Part shown: one piece after another, positions 6,188 through 6,636 of the stretch | How the letters are laid out: each line of letters starts with the position of its first letter | How positions within the stretch are numbered: the first letter of the stretch is position 1 | Origin: Actinobacteria bacterium UBA4719 | GTDB taxonomy: Bacteria; Actinomycetota; Actinomycetes; Actinomycetales; Dermatophilaceae | NCBI GenBank assembly: GCA_002404345.1 | Contig: DHJN01000266.1 | Location: forward strand, 1,715 to 8,350 | Direction: 5' to 3' | Length of the DNA: 6,636 bases | Program-made: the position numbers and the translations under genes | The notes under the pieces: model-generated | What the model saw: only the letters and a program-made list of their open reading frames with translations | Database searches by the model: none | What the model was told of the DNA's origin: nothing

Positions 6188-6636
6188 ATGAACATCGTCT
6201 GTTATGGAAAGAGAGTTGACTTGAATGCCATTGCAGAACTGATCGCAGACGTGCGCGCTGACGTCGACGCTTCTCTAGGAGTGTCAACCAGTACAAAATT
6301 GAAACGGATCCGCCGGTTCCTACAGGACCCTGGCGTTCGCGCTGTGGCGTACTTGCGCGCCCAACTGGCAGCCACCGACAACGGACATGTCGTCGTGGCT
6401 AGCACCATCCGGCGTCACAATCTGAGTGTCCATGGTCTCGACGCGGTGGAGGGGGTCATCGTCGGAAAACGCCTAATCATTCGACATCCCGTTGGGATCG
6501 TGCTCGGCGCGGGCTCGCGAATTGGTGACGACGTCACAATCCTGCAGGGTGTGACTCTCGGACAGAAACGGGTACGTTTGGGAGACGACTGGGGCTGTCC
6601 CAATGGCGTTAAGTTGGCTCTCCTGTCATAACTGTG
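6188..6636 (+). pseudogene. Serine acetyltransferase-like (CysE/LbH family) protein, 3' frame broken or partial
   Basis: From the ATG at 6188, an alpha-helical front (KLKRIRRFLQDPGVRAVAYL) leads into left-handed beta-helix hexapeptide turns: VIVGKRLIIRHPVGIVLG, then AGSRIGDDVTILQGVTLG. His100 in RHPVGIV matches the catalytic histidine position of CysE-type serine O-acetyltransferases, which acetylate L-serine with acetyl-CoA. Small relatives also occur in surface-polysaccharide clusters. The front is shorter than in full-length CysE (about 270 residues). After GCPNGVKL the frame runs into a TAA at 6629-6631. Reading one base back from 6616 gives GSPVITV to the window edge, which fits the family better, so a one-base loss near 6616 is likely. 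A TTG at 6221 behind GGAAAGAGAG is an alternative start, as the ATG has no clear ribosome-binding site. Serine as substrate is uncertain. Confidence 0.6.

Noticed and set aside
5633..6631. A single 332-aa recombinase-acetyltransferase fusion protein
   Set aside because: The frame is open across 5931-6187, but that stretch has low-quality composition and no domain. The two ends belong to unrelated families, and the first is the out-of-frame back half of a broken gene.

Overview
The window is GC-rich. Its coding segments strongly prefer G or C at the third codon position, and the gene families are typical of Actinomycetota: a HipA-like kinase, an AlbA_2/HATPase regulator, a VapBC pair, actinobacterial tyrosine-recombinase families and a sortase-type surface protein. 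I cannot name a genus from the sequence alone. It reads as an accessory region in which a few intact genes sit among decayed mobile-element and toxin remnants.

Layout. (1) 215-988 (+): a secreted protein with a signal peptide, an Asp-rich stretch, two tandem Pro/Val repeat arrays and a sortase-like C-terminal anchor. It is followed at once by a perfect hairpin (992-1011). (2) 1007-1683 (+): the remains of a hipA-type kinase gene that has lost its start and two internal blocks, including the catalytic core. (3) 1795-3552 (-): an intact 585-residue AlbA_2 (Schlafen-like) / HATPase_c_4 / winged-helix protein. Its upstream region holds three copies of AGTTTGAG, two direct and one inverted, around a short palindrome. 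(4) 3660-about 4075 (+): an N-terminal integrase fragment with a small internal inversion of about 80 bp. (5) 4076-4698 (-): an intact vapB-vapC operon with an ATGA overlap. (6) 4750-5001 (-): an unassigned open frame. (7) 5073-about 5930 (+): a second degenerate tyrosine recombinase, N-truncated and frameshifted. (8) 6188 to the right edge (+): a serine-acetyltransferase-like left-handed beta-helix protein whose frame breaks near 6616.

How the parts relate. The AlbA_2 regulator and VapBC look functional. Both have repeated sequence immediately upstream that would suit autoregulation, which is an inference. The hipA remnant and the two recombinase remnants suggest repeated insertion and deletion at this locus. 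I found no RNA gene, no CRISPR array, no complete insertion sequence and no convincing attachment site. The best candidates for new biology are the operator architecture of the AlbA_2 gene and the repeat-rich surface protein. The clearest genome-evolution signal is the micro-inversion inside the integrase.
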